DNA of 10,205 nt. It comes from JBFXAN01 sp050184225 (GTDB lineage: Bacteria; Chloroflexota; Dehalococcoidia; CAUJGQ01). A program made the position numbers and the translations under genes. Of this stretch, positions 1 to 6,495 are shown piece by piece. Below the pieces are notes generated by a model. The model was not told the DNA's origin. It ran no database searches and worked only from the letters and a program-made list of their open reading frames with translations. Within the stretch, counting starts at the first letter, position 1. The number at the start of each line of letters is the position of its first letter. The stretch covers positions 1 through 10,205 of the forward strand of contig JBFXAN010000214.1 in NCBI GenBank assembly GCA_050184225.1, given 5' to 3'.

Positions 1-521
1 ACGATGAGCACGGGATCGACTGTGAGGGCCCGTGCGATGGCAACACGCTGCAACTGCCCACCCGACAGGGCCCGTGGATACCTTTCGAGAATTTCCTGGT
101 TCAGACCGACCCGATCGAAGATCTCACGAACACGCCGTATGCGTGCGCCTTGCTCGGGAAACAGCCCGTGGACGACCATGGGCTCGACTACTGACTGTCG
201 AATCGTCAGCTTGGGATCCAGCGAGCTGAACGGATCCTGAAAGATGATCTGCATACTCCGCCGCAGCGGACGCATTGCACTCACCCCAAGCTGTTGAATT
301 TCAGTTCCCATGAAGCAGATCCGACCCCTGTCGGGATCAATCAGTCGTGTTACCAGGCGCGCAACTGTAGACTTCCCGGCACCCGACTCCCCGACGATCG
401 CGAGCGTCTCTCGCTCCTTCAGCGCAAAGCTGACGTTGTCCACGACAACATCGGATCGAGATCGAAAGCCTCTTCGTACCGGGTACGACTTGGACAACCC
501 CTCCACTTCCAGGATGGTCAC
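1..521 (-). CDS. Oligopeptide-type ABC transporter ATP-binding protein (OppF/DppF-like), 3'-truncated by the window edge
   Basis: This is a cytoplasmic ATPase subunit of a peptide/nickel-class ABC importer, the second ATPase of the heterodimer. The visible 173 residues contain Walker A GESGAGKST (44-52), the Q-loop glutamine in MQIIFQDPFSSLDP (Q95) and the signature LSGGQLQR (152-159). The frame runs off the window just before Walker B, so roughly half of a usual 320-residue protein is present. The start is GTG at 521-519, which overlaps the TGA of the upstream ATPase by four bases (GTGA), typical of translational coupling. No strong Shine-Dalgarno is visible. The FQDPFSSLDP form of the Q-loop region is usual for the F subunit, and the gene's place at the end of the operon agrees with that. 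Family assignment is firm; the transported substrate cannot be read from it. Confidence 0.95.
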   Translation of the reverse strand, partial: MTILEVEGLSKSYPVRRGFRSRSDVVVDNVSFALKERETLAIVGESGAGKSTVARLVTRLIDPDRGRICFMGTEIQQLGVSAMRPLRRSMQIIFQDPFSSLDPKLTIRQSVVEPMVVHGLFPEQGARIRRVREIFDRVGLNQEILERYPRALSGGQLQRVAIARALTVDPVLI

Positions 522-1534
522 GATTGCTCTACGCCTCGCAGCGACAACTCTTCCGAGCGGGCACACCGAATCGCGGAATTGCCGGCAACGCGCTGCAATT
601 CGATCGGCCCTGCATCACAGCGGCCGCGAACCATGTAATCGCAACGGGATCCGAATCGACAACCCGGTGGCAGCGCATGCATGTCAGGCACGGTGCCTCT
701 GATCGCCTCCAGTCTGCCACGCCAGCCTGCTCGGGGCACCGCCGCCAGCAGACCCGCGGAATAGGGGTGCTTCGGCGTCATCAACAACTGACGAGTCGCA
801 CACTGCTCCACTATCTGGCCCGCATACATCACGCAGACGTCATGGCAGATCTCGGCAACGATTCCCAGATCGTGCGTCACGAACAGGATGGCCAGGCCAT
901 TCTCGCGTTGCAGGCTTTCGAGGAGTCGCAGAATCCCGGCCTGAACAGTGACATCCAGAGCCGTCGTTGGCTCGTCCGCGATGAGCACGTCGGGATCGCA
1001 GACCAGGCTCATCGCTATCATCGCGCGCTGCAGCATCCCTCCGGAATAGGAATGCGGATAGTCATTGGCACGGCGGGCGGAATCCGGAATCTCGACGCGA
1101 TCCAACAGCTCGACGGAACGATTCCAAGCCGCACGTCTCGTCATTCCCAGATGATGACGAGCCGACTCGGCAATTTGATCACCCACAGTGAATGCCGGGT
1201 TGAAACTGCGCATCGGCTGTTGAAAGACTATTCCGATAGATCTGCCCCGAATGCGATTCCATTGCCGTTCGGTCTGCTGCAGGAGCTCCACGCCGTTCAT
1301 TTCGATGGAGCCCCGGCTTATTCTTCCACCCATTCCCGAGATCAGGCCCATCGTCGCCATCGAAGTGACCGTCTTGCCTGATCCCGATTCCCCAACCAAC
1401 CCAAGCGTGCGGGAGCGCCAGAGTTCGAAGGACACCCCGCTTACTACCGACACCCAGCCCGCCCCGCGCCGGAATTCGACACTCAAGTCCGTTACCCGTA
1501 CCGCCGGCAGCGCGGCCATGTCGCGAGGTTCCAT
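518..1534 (-). CDS. Oligopeptide-type ABC transporter ATP-binding protein (OppD/DppD-like)
   Basis: First ATPase of the importer, 338 residues, a normal length for the family. It carries Walker A GESGSGKT (48-55), the Q-loop in VFQQPMRSFNP (Q105), signature YSGGMLQR (163-170), Walker B VLIADE (183-188), D-loop TTALD (190-194) and the switch histidine in THD (H221). The C-terminal oligopeptide-transporter extension has HPYSAGLL (256-263) and four cysteines, C292, C298, C306 and C324, in the CRFGSRC...C...C arrangement. Equivalent cysteines bind an iron-sulfur cluster in characterised DppD-type proteins. The residue after the Q-loop glutamine is Gln, where Glu or Asp is usual. The ATG at 1534 has a GGGGG stretch a few bases upstream and lies 11 nt after the permease C stop. 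A second ATG at residue 6 is less well placed. It should pair with the truncated ATPase downstream. Confidence 0.95.
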   Translation of the reverse strand: MEPRDMAALPAVRVTDLSVEFRRGAGWVSVVSGVSFELWRSRTLGLVGESGSGKTVTSMATMGLISGMGGRISRGSIEMNGVELLQQTERQWNRIRGRSIGIVFQQPMRSFNPAFTVGDQIAESARHHLGMTRRAAWNRSVELLDRVEIPDSARRANDYPHSYSGGMLQRAMIAMSLVCDPDVLIADEPTTALDVTVQAGILRLLESLQRENGLAILFVTHDLGIVAEICHDVCVMYAGQIVEQCATRQLLMTPKHPYSAGLLAAVPRAGWRGRLEAIRGTVPDMHALPPGCRFGSRCDYMVRGRCDAGPIELQRVAGNSAIRCARSEELSLRGVEQS

Positions 1535-1545
1535 GGGAGCCCCCG

Positions 1546-2430
1546 TTACGTGGCTCGTGCGCCCACGGCCAAGGCATCCCTCAGTGCGTCCGTGATGATT
1601 CCGATCGAGAAGACGGTGAGGATAATGACGGCGCCCGGCGCGACGATCGCGAAGCGAGATTGATAGATTTCACCACCCGCAACCCGCAGCGCGGAACCCC
1701 AGCTTGCGGTTGGCGGCGACACGCCGATACCAATGAACGCAAGCGTCGCTTCTGCCAGAATCATGAACGCAAACAGCAGCGCTGCTTCCACGATCACCGG
1801 CGATATCATATTCGGCAAGACGTGATGAACAATGGTGCGACTCGCACTGCATCCGATCGCACGGCTGGCTTCGATGTATGTCTGACTACAAACCTCTTTG
1901 GTCGCTCCCCTCGCGATCCTGAAGAAACGCGGCGAAACCGCGAAGCCGATGGCGAACATTGCCGTGGTGAGATTATTGCCGACAACGGCAACGACCGTAA
2001 GCGCGACGATGAGTGCAGGGATGCTCATCAGCGCGTCGCTCACCCGGCTGGAGATGGATTCCAGCCGTCCCCCGTAGAACCCGGCCAGGACCCCGAGAGG
2101 ACCACCGAATGCCACGGATATCGCGACACCTTCCATGGCCGCCAACAGCGTCACCCTGCCCCCATAGACGAGACGCGTATACACATCGCGCCCGAATTCG
2201 TCGGTACCGAGAAGGTGGGACCAGCTATAACCTGCGAACCGGTTCGAAAGGTTCTGCGCATTCGGATCATACGAAGTGATCAGCGGCGCAAAGATGACGC
2301 CGAGCACGACTGCAACCAGGACGACTGCCGCATACAGCGCGACTTTGTCGCGCGCAATCTTCGAGATGATCGTTTGCAGGCTCCCCGCGGCGTGAGCATC
2401 ATCCGTATCGCCCTTGCGTGGACCTGGCAT
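1546..2430 (-). CDS. ABC transporter permease, DppC/OppC type
   Basis: Inner-membrane permease of 294 residues. A polar N-terminus precedes a first membrane segment at about 28-51. Next comes the family motif HLLGTDEFGRDVYTRLVYGG (72-91), then further hydrophobic segments at about 94-118, 138-168, 210-236 and 260-282. The cytoplasmic EAA loop that contacts the ATPases is YIEASRAIGC...HHVLPN (185-207). Length and motif order are normal for DppC. The ATG at 2430 overlaps the TGA of permease B by one base (TGATG). A GTG one codon earlier (2433) is also possible and lies closer to an AAGGA at 2445-2441, so the start is uncertain by one residue. The same reading frame stays open far upstream across permease B, but that extension is a shadow frame. 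Confidence 0.95.
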   Translation of the reverse strand: MPGPRKGDTDDAHAAGSLQTIISKIARDKVALYAAVVLVAVVLGVIFAPLITSYDPNAQNLSNRFAGYSWSHLLGTDEFGRDVYTRLVYGGRVTLLAAMEGVAISVAFGGPLGVLAGFYGGRLESISSRVSDALMSIPALIVALTVVAVVGNNLTTAMFAIGFAVSPRFFRIARGATKEVCSQTYIEASRAIGCSASRTIVHHVLPNMISPVIVEAALLFAFMILAEATLAFIGIGVSPPTASWGSALRVAGGEIYQSRFAIVAPGAVIILTVFSIGIITDALRDALAVGARAT

Positions 2431-3374
2431 CACGATCGAGTCCTTGGATTCAGATAGCCGTAGCTCAGGTCCACTGCGAGGTTGATCAGAACCACGAACA
2501 GAGACGTAACCAGGACGATTCCGAGAACGACCGGTATGTCCTGGATCAGCACGGACTCTCCCATCAACGACGCCATACCATGGATGTTGAATACCCGCTC
2601 CACCGCTATCGCGCTGCCAACCAGTTCGATCATGCGGAATCCCGCGACCGTCACTGTCGGGATTGCCGCATTCTTCAATGCGTGCTTGCCGACGATCTTC
2701 CAGCTTGGGAGGCCCTTGGCGCGAGCTGTCGTGATGTAGTCCAATTTCATGACGTCGACCATTGAAGCTCTCAGCTGGCGGGTGATTTCGGCAGCTACGA
2801 TTGTCGACAGGGCAAGGGCAGGCAGCAGGACATGCTTGAGCCAATTGAGGACGCCCCCGGATAGGGGCGCGTATCCGGTTGCGGGCAGCCACCCCGCGCC
2901 CAGGGAAATGACGACCACCAGCATCAAGCCGACCCAAAACGACGGAACCGCAACGAGCAGCGAGACGAAAAGTGCAACGGCCCGATCTGCGATTCGACTG
3001 CCCGAACTCAAGGCGGCGCTTATGCCCGCTGGTACTCCAATCAGGAGACCGATTATCATCGCCACGATCACCAGGGATGCCGTAGCGCCAATCCCGTTTT
3101 CGATCAGGCTCGCTACCGAGGCGCGCTGGACTAGAGAGTCTCCGAGATTGCCGTGCAGTGCGGCCGTGAGCCAGGTCCAATACCGGGGTATCAGGGGTTC
3201 GTCCAGGCCCAACGACTTCCGAATTTCGGCGATCTGTTCCAGTGTCCCGTTTTCGCCCGCGATCGTGACCGCGATGTCTCCAGGGGCCAGCGCGAGGAGC
3301 ACGAACACGCTGAAGGTTACGGCGATGACCAAGGGCGCGGCCCAGAACAGTCGACGCACGACCAGTCTTAGCAA
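2430..3374 (-). CDS. ABC transporter permease, DppB/OppB type
   Basis: Inner-membrane permease of 314 residues, the partner of the DppC-type subunit. The N-terminus MLRLVVRRLFWAAPLVIAVT is the usual DppB opening, with the first membrane helix at about 9-30. A periplasmic segment with SLGLDEPLIPRYWTWL (54-69) and HGNLGDSL (74-81) follows, both family hallmarks. Further helices lie at about 98-122, 133-160, 182-196, 240-257 and 278-303. The EAA loop is DYITTARAKGLPSW...HALKN (212-235). The start is a TTG at 3374-3372, supported by a strong GGAGGG eight bases upstream and by the match of the N-terminus to the family. It lies 283 nt after the binding-protein gene and overlaps the next gene by one base. 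Confidence 0.95.
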   Translation of the reverse strand: MLRLVVRRLFWAAPLVIAVTFSVFVLLALAPGDIAVTIAGENGTLEQIAEIRKSLGLDEPLIPRYWTWLTAALHGNLGDSLVQRASVASLIENGIGATASLVIVAMIIGLLIGVPAGISAALSSGSRIADRAVALFVSLLVAVPSFWVGLMLVVVISLGAGWLPATGYAPLSGGVLNWLKHVLLPALALSTIVAAEITRQLRASMVDVMKLDYITTARAKGLPSWKIVGKHALKNAAIPTVTVAGFRMIELVGSAIAVERVFNIHGMASLMGESVLIQDIPVVLGIVLVTSLFVVLINLAVDLSYGYLNPRTRS

Positions 3375-3657
3375 CGCGGAAGCCCTCCGCTCGCCAGGGG
3401 CAGTCTGACCAGGCTCGTCGAATCGTGGCCTGCTCGGAATGCGAAAACGAGGTGAAGCAAGCGACGAGTTGAATGAGCCCTGGGCACGAGGAGCCCGCGG
3501 GCGAACGCAGGCAGCTGCGCCGCGAGCCGTGGCTCGCCGAGATGGGGTACGCCATTCACTGAAAATCGCGACCGGACTCCATCGGCCCGTGCCGCCTGAC
3601 CGCGGCTCGTGGCCGGCGACGACTCAAGGACCATGGGCGCTCGATGCAGCTGAGCGA
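3375..3657. other. 283-nt gap between binding-protein and permease genes, with GC-rich palindromes
   Basis: No gene is recognised here. On the transcribed (minus) strand the stretch contains a perfect inverted repeat GCGAGCC-GT-GGCTCGC (3522-3537), the palindrome GCCCGCGGGC (3493-3502) and GCCCTGGGC (3477-3485). None is followed by a T tract, so an intrinsic terminator is not supported. A known arrangement in peptide-importer operons is a stable hairpin behind the binding-protein gene, which raises its message over that of the permeases. That role is inferred here. An 88-codon open frame (3634 down to 3368) fills the gap and overlaps the permease start by 7 bases. It has no Shine-Dalgarno and no recognisable protein features. 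Confidence 0.45.
3383..3388 (-). promoter_or_regulatory. Ribosome binding site that fixes the TTG start of permease B
   Basis: GGAGGG on the minus strand ends 8 nt before the TTG at 3374. It is the strongest Shine-Dalgarno in the left block. With the DppB-like N-terminus it makes a later start unlikely. Confidence 0.8.
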
Positions 3658-5298
3658 TTACTGTCGTGCCAGGTACCTTGGATCGAAGAACCCGGTGGAA
3701 GTCAGGCCCATTGTTTGAACGTTGACCGTGTCGGAAGGAAATGCCATGGTCATGATCTGACGGCAAACAGGGACATCCCACGCCTCCTTCCTGAGCAGGC
3801 CGCTGATCTTGGTCCATTGCGCTCTCAGTTCGTCCGTCGACGCGCTCGACCTGATGGTGTCGTCCGCCAGCTTGATGAGTTCGGCACCCTTTTCGTCGCT
3901 CGCTGCCTTGAACAGGGTGCCATTCGGCAATATGTTTCGTTGCAGCCAGAGGAATGGATGAGGCTTCCCAGGAATATTGAACATGACCCCGTCGACCGTG
4001 CCCGCCGCCAGCAACGACCCGACATTCGACGCCAGATCGTAGCGAAGCTTCAGCGTGATGCCCACCTTCGCGACTTGCGCTTGCACTGCCGTCGCGACCG
4101 ACACTGCCGGCTGCTGACCTTGAATTACCGTTACGGTTACGGCGGCGCCTTCGCTCTTGCCCGCGTCTTTCAGCAGCTGCTTCGCTTTCTCCGGATCATA
4201 GGCACCAGCCGCAGTCAATGACTGGTCATAAGCGATGCTCGATGGGAGCCAGGGCTGGGGAGACGCAACGCAAGTCCCGTCGAGCAACTGCTTCCCGATC
4301 TCCTCCCTATTTATGGCGTACGCGAATGCCTGCCTGACTCGTGCATCTTTGACGCCGGAGTTGGATGCGTTGAATATGAACGTCACCGATGAATCGGTCT
4401 CGAAATCGTAGAATTTGATGTCAGGCACGCGAGACGCGGCCTCGCGAATGGAGGCGGGGATGACGGCGACATCGGCCTGGCGTGAATTCAGCGCATTCAG
4501 AACGGTGTTCGCGTCTGAAAAGCGCGTGTACCCCAGGGTCTTGATCTGGCCTGCATCGGCGTCCCAGTACGGTGTCTGTGCGCGGACGAAGCTCGCCTCC
4601 TGGCCCGCCGTGAAAGACTTGACCTCCCACGGTCCGGATCCACAGCGGCCCAGGTCGCCTTTGGATAGATCGGATCCGTCATCGATGCACTTCGGGTTGA
4701 CGACCGCACCGTCGACTTGGGCCAACACGTACGGCAGATGAGCCGCCTGGCTGGAAAGGCTCAATCTCACGGTCGCGGGATCGACAACGTCTACGACCTT
4801 GATCGCGGTCAAGTTTGGAGCCACCGTACTTCCCTTCATGCCGATGGCCCGGTCGAGGCTCTTCTTCACCGCATCCGCGTCAAGTTGTGTTCCATCGTGG
4901 AACTTGACATCGGTTCGCAATTGCATCGTGAACGTCATTCCCTCGTCGCTGAAGGCCCATGAGGTTGCCAGCATGGGTTGTATCCTGAGGTCGGAATCGA
5001 CGTTCAGGAGACGATCGTACAGGTTGACGATGAGCTGTTGTTCTGCGCCGATGGCTTGCTTGTGCGGATCGAGCTGGGTGAAGTTATACAGCGTAGCGAT
5101 GCGCAGACTCGCATCCTTGTTGAACGCCTTCCCGCTCGTGCCGCCCGAGGTACTACCCGACGTGCCGCCCGAGGCGCTGCTCGACGTGCTGTCCGAAGTA
5201 CTGCCCGAGGTGCTGCTGGTTTTCGATGAATCGCATGCGGCGAGAGCCAGGCTGAGGAATCCAATGCAGGCTACCGTTAGTGCTCGAGTGTTTCGCAT
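3658..5298 (-). CDS. Family 5 extracellular solute-binding lipoprotein of a peptide-type ABC importer
   Basis: Substrate-binding component of the importer, 546 residues, of the SBP_bac_5 (DppA/OppA) class. The N-terminus is a lipoprotein signal: MRNTR, a hydrophobic core, and the lipobox LAAC with Cys22 as the lipidated residue. Asp23 follows, which in enterobacteria favours inner-membrane retention. Residues 28-55 are seven Ser/Thr/Gly-rich tetrapeptides forming a flexible linker. The binding domain begins near 63 with SLRIATLYNFTQLDPH, followed by the family signature region IQPMLATSW...DG.TFTMQLR.DVKFHDGTQLDADAV (106-144) and later RQAFAYAINREEI. Total length is normal for the family. The ATG at 5298 has GGGGA six bases upstream. 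Its position first in the importer operon fits. The ligand is not predictable; family members bind peptides, nickel-chelates, opines, sugars and amides. Confidence 0.95.
   Translation of the reverse strand: MRNTRALTVACIGFLSLALAACDSSKTSSTSGSTSDSTSSSASGGTSGSTSGGTSGKAFNKDASLRIATLYNFTQLDPHKQAIGAEQQLIVNLYDRLLNVDSDLRIQPMLATSWAFSDEGMTFTMQLRTDVKFHDGTQLDADAVKKSLDRAIGMKGSTVAPNLTAIKVVDVVDPATVRLSLSSQAAHLPYVLAQVDGAVVNPKCIDDGSDLSKGDLGRCGSGPWEVKSFTAGQEASFVRAQTPYWDADAGQIKTLGYTRFSDANTVLNALNSRQADVAVIPASIREAASRVPDIKFYDFETDSSVTFIFNASNSGVKDARVRQAFAYAINREEIGKQLLDGTCVASPQPWLPSSIAYDQSLTAAGAYDPEKAKQLLKDAGKSEGAAVTVTVIQGQQPAVSVATAVQAQVAKVGITLKLRYDLASNVGSLLAAGTVDGVMFNIPGKPHPFLWLQRNILPNGTLFKAASDEKGAELIKLADDTIRSSASTDELRAQWTKISGLLRKEAWDVPVCRQIMTMAFPSDTVNVQTMGLTSTGFFDPRYLARQ
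5134..5217 (-). repeat. Seven-copy 12-bp tandem repeat encoding a Ser/Thr/Gly tetrapeptide linker
   Basis: Seven degenerate 12-bp units, reading roughly GAGGTGCTGCCC on the plus strand, run without interruption inside the binding-protein gene. On the coding strand they give the tetrapeptides SSTS, GSTS, DSTS, SSAS, GGTS, GSTS and GGTS (residues 28-55). They lie directly behind the lipid-anchored cysteine region and tether the binding domain. Because the unit is a multiple of three, copy number could change without frameshift. Confidence 0.85.
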
Positions 5299-5425
5299 AG
5301 CTGGTCCCCGCTGGATTCCGGCGCGATTCGTTTGATTGTGGCCGGACTGATTTCGGACTTGTAGCGCGCTCTGGACACGCGCTGACGATCGGCCGTCGCA
5401 GAATGCCGACGACTGATATCCGACC

Positions 5426-5453
5426 AGTATATCCGTTGTCGGTCACCGCGCAA
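5426..5453 (-). promoter_or_regulatory. Candidate sigma-70-type promoter for the importer operon
   Basis: Read on the minus strand, TTGCGC (5453-5448) and TATACT (5431-5426) are separated by 16 bases. The -10 matches the TATAAT consensus at five of six positions and the -35 at only three. It would leave an untranslated leader of about 120 nt before the ATG at 5298. The -10 lies inside a direct repeat CGGATAT-N6-CGGATAT (minus strand, 5435-5416), a plausible regulator contact site. Confidence 0.4.
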
Positions 5454-5499
5454 GTCTCTGGTCGGGAATCGAAACGCCAGGGAGCAAGGTCTACGGTGC

Positions 5500-5512
5500 T
5501 GCCGTGACGGCA
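5500..5512. promoter_or_regulatory. Candidate operator: inverted repeat TGCCGT-G-ACGGCA
   Basis: This is a perfect 6-bp inverted repeat around a single central base. Its right part, TGACGGCAT, recurs at 5658-5666, nearer the regulator gene. GntR-family dimers bind short palindromes of about this size. It does not match the TNGTNNNACNA pattern often seen for FadR-like regulators, so assignment to the neighbouring regulator is only by position. Confidence 0.4.
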
Positions 5513-5745
5513 TCCACGTGTGCGGCCCGTATCGCCGACGAAATCGGTCGCGGGCCTTCCGGTGGACAAGGTGAGGCAGAACAAGACGGTCGATATGCCC
5601 GGTTGCTCCGCTGCGTGGATATACTCCCTGACCCATGGGGTTCGTTGGATAAAGAACTGACGGCATAGCGCTATAGCTGGTAGATCGTCGGACTGCTCAT
5701 CATCGAGCGAGTGCGATTCATCCAATCTCCATTCAATCATCGGCT

Positions 5746-6468
5746 ATGGCAACTAGGATTTCGGGCAGTAACGCAACGAAAGGTGCGCGGGCTTCCGCAC
5801 GGAAGCGTGCTGGCCGCCTGGCTGAACCCCGCCAGACATTGACCGATATCGCGTATCGCCAGATCGAAGAGGCGATCGTGACATTGAGGATCGCCCCGGG
5901 TACGCCGGTCTCCGAGCAGGGTTTAGTCGAGATGACCGGGATTGGCCGCACCCCCATCAGAGAGGCCATACAACGGCTCGCTCGCGAGCATTTGGTGTTT
6001 GTGCTTCCACAGCGGGGACTGCTGATCGCCCAGGTGGACGTCAGCAAGCAGCTGAAACTTCTCGAGCTGCGCAGGGAGATCGAGCGTCTGATATGCAGAA
6101 GTGCGGCCAGAAGGGCGAACCCCGAGGAATGCGGTGAATTTTCACGCCTTGCAGAAGAATTCCGAAGCTCGGCGTCGAAGAATGAATCCGTGGCGTTCAT
6201 TCGTGCGGATCGAGATTTCAATGAGCTGTGCATGGCAGCCGCTCGCAATGAGTTCGCCGAAGGCGCAATGCGGATGATCCACGGACTATCGCGGCGCTTC
6301 TGGTATCTGCATTACAGGCAATCGTCGGACATGCCGGAGATGGCGCATCTCCATGCGGAGATAGCGGTGGCCATTTCGAGCAAGAATGTGAAGAACGCGG
6401 GAGATTCGCTGGACCGGCTGATAGACTTCATCGAGAAGTACACCCGGGCCACGCTCGAATCGGATTAG
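5746..6468 (+). CDS. GntR-family transcriptional regulator with FCD ligand domain
   Basis: DNA-binding repressor or activator of 240 residues, a normal length for the FadR/FCD subfamily. After a basic N-terminal tail, residues 31-95 form the winged helix-turn-helix: LTDIAYRQIEEAIVTLRIAPG (32-52), the recognition region GIGRTPIREAIQRLAREHLV (65-84), then the wing VLPQRGLLI. Residues 103-235 are the all-helical FCD effector domain. In metal-binding FCD proteins, Asp and His in a DxxFH motif and two later His hold a metal. Here the motif is D155-R-D-F-N159, H203 is kept, and the last His aligns with L225, so the metal site looks incomplete. The effector might then be bound in the FadR manner, perhaps an acyl-CoA; this is inference. 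The ATG at 5746 lacks a clear Shine-Dalgarno. It heads the plus-strand operon, is divergent from the importer, and probably controls both. Confidence 0.93.
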   Translation: MATRISGSNATKGARASARKRAGRLAEPRQTLTDIAYRQIEEAIVTLRIAPGTPVSEQGLVEMTGIGRTPIREAIQRLAREHLVFVLPQRGLLIAQVDVSKQLKLLELRREIERLICRSAARRANPEECGEFSRLAEEFRSSASKNESVAFIRADRDFNELCMAAARNEFAEGAMRMIHGLSRRFWYLHYRQSSDMPEMAHLHAEIAVAISSKNVKNAGDSLDRLIDFIEKYTRATLESD

Positions 6469-6484
6469 TCCCGAGTGACTTGAC

Positions 6485-6488
6485 GGAG
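6485..6488 (+). promoter_or_regulatory. Ribosome binding site that supports the TTG start of the crotonase gene
   Basis: GGAG lies 7 nt before TTG at 6496. An in-frame TGA at 6481-6483 blocks any earlier start, so this TTG is the first and best-placed initiation codon. Confidence 0.65.
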
Positions 6489-6495
6489 TTCCGAG

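Larger units (their letters stand above)
5299..5745. promoter_or_regulatory. Divergent intergenic control region between importer and regulator/catabolic operons
   Basis: The 447 bases between the start codons of two divergent genes contain no recognisable gene. They hold a candidate minus-strand promoter (5426-5453), a perfect inverted repeat (5500-5512) and a second copy of the 9-mer TGACGGCAT (5505-5513 and 5658-5666). There are palindromes ATAGCGCTAT (5665-5674) and GCTATAGC (5670-5677). A possible stem-loop has arms GGCCCG (5524-5529) and CGGGCC (5551-5556). No good -35/-10 pair was found for the regulator; a TATACT at 5620-5625 is a possible -10 alone. FCD regulators commonly control their own gene and a divergent transporter from such a region, so the operators are expected here. 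Confidence 0.6.

Noticed and set aside
524..1381. 285-codon plus-strand open frame opposite the D-type ATPase.
   Set aside because: It is antisense to a gene with complete ATPase motifs and has no motifs of its own.
3477..3537. Intrinsic terminator behind the binding-protein gene.
   Set aside because: The palindromes are not followed by a T run on the transcribed strand.
2431..3555. Long upstream extension of the permease C frame, giving a 669-residue open frame.
   Set aside because: It runs out of frame across permease B, which is clearly the coding frame there. The extension is Arg/Gly/Ser-rich with no recognisable domain.
5153..5740. 195-codon and 129-codon minus-strand open frames spanning the divergent intergenic region.
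   Set aside because: No recognisable domain and no Shine-Dalgarno. The longer one runs into the binding-protein gene in the wrong frame.
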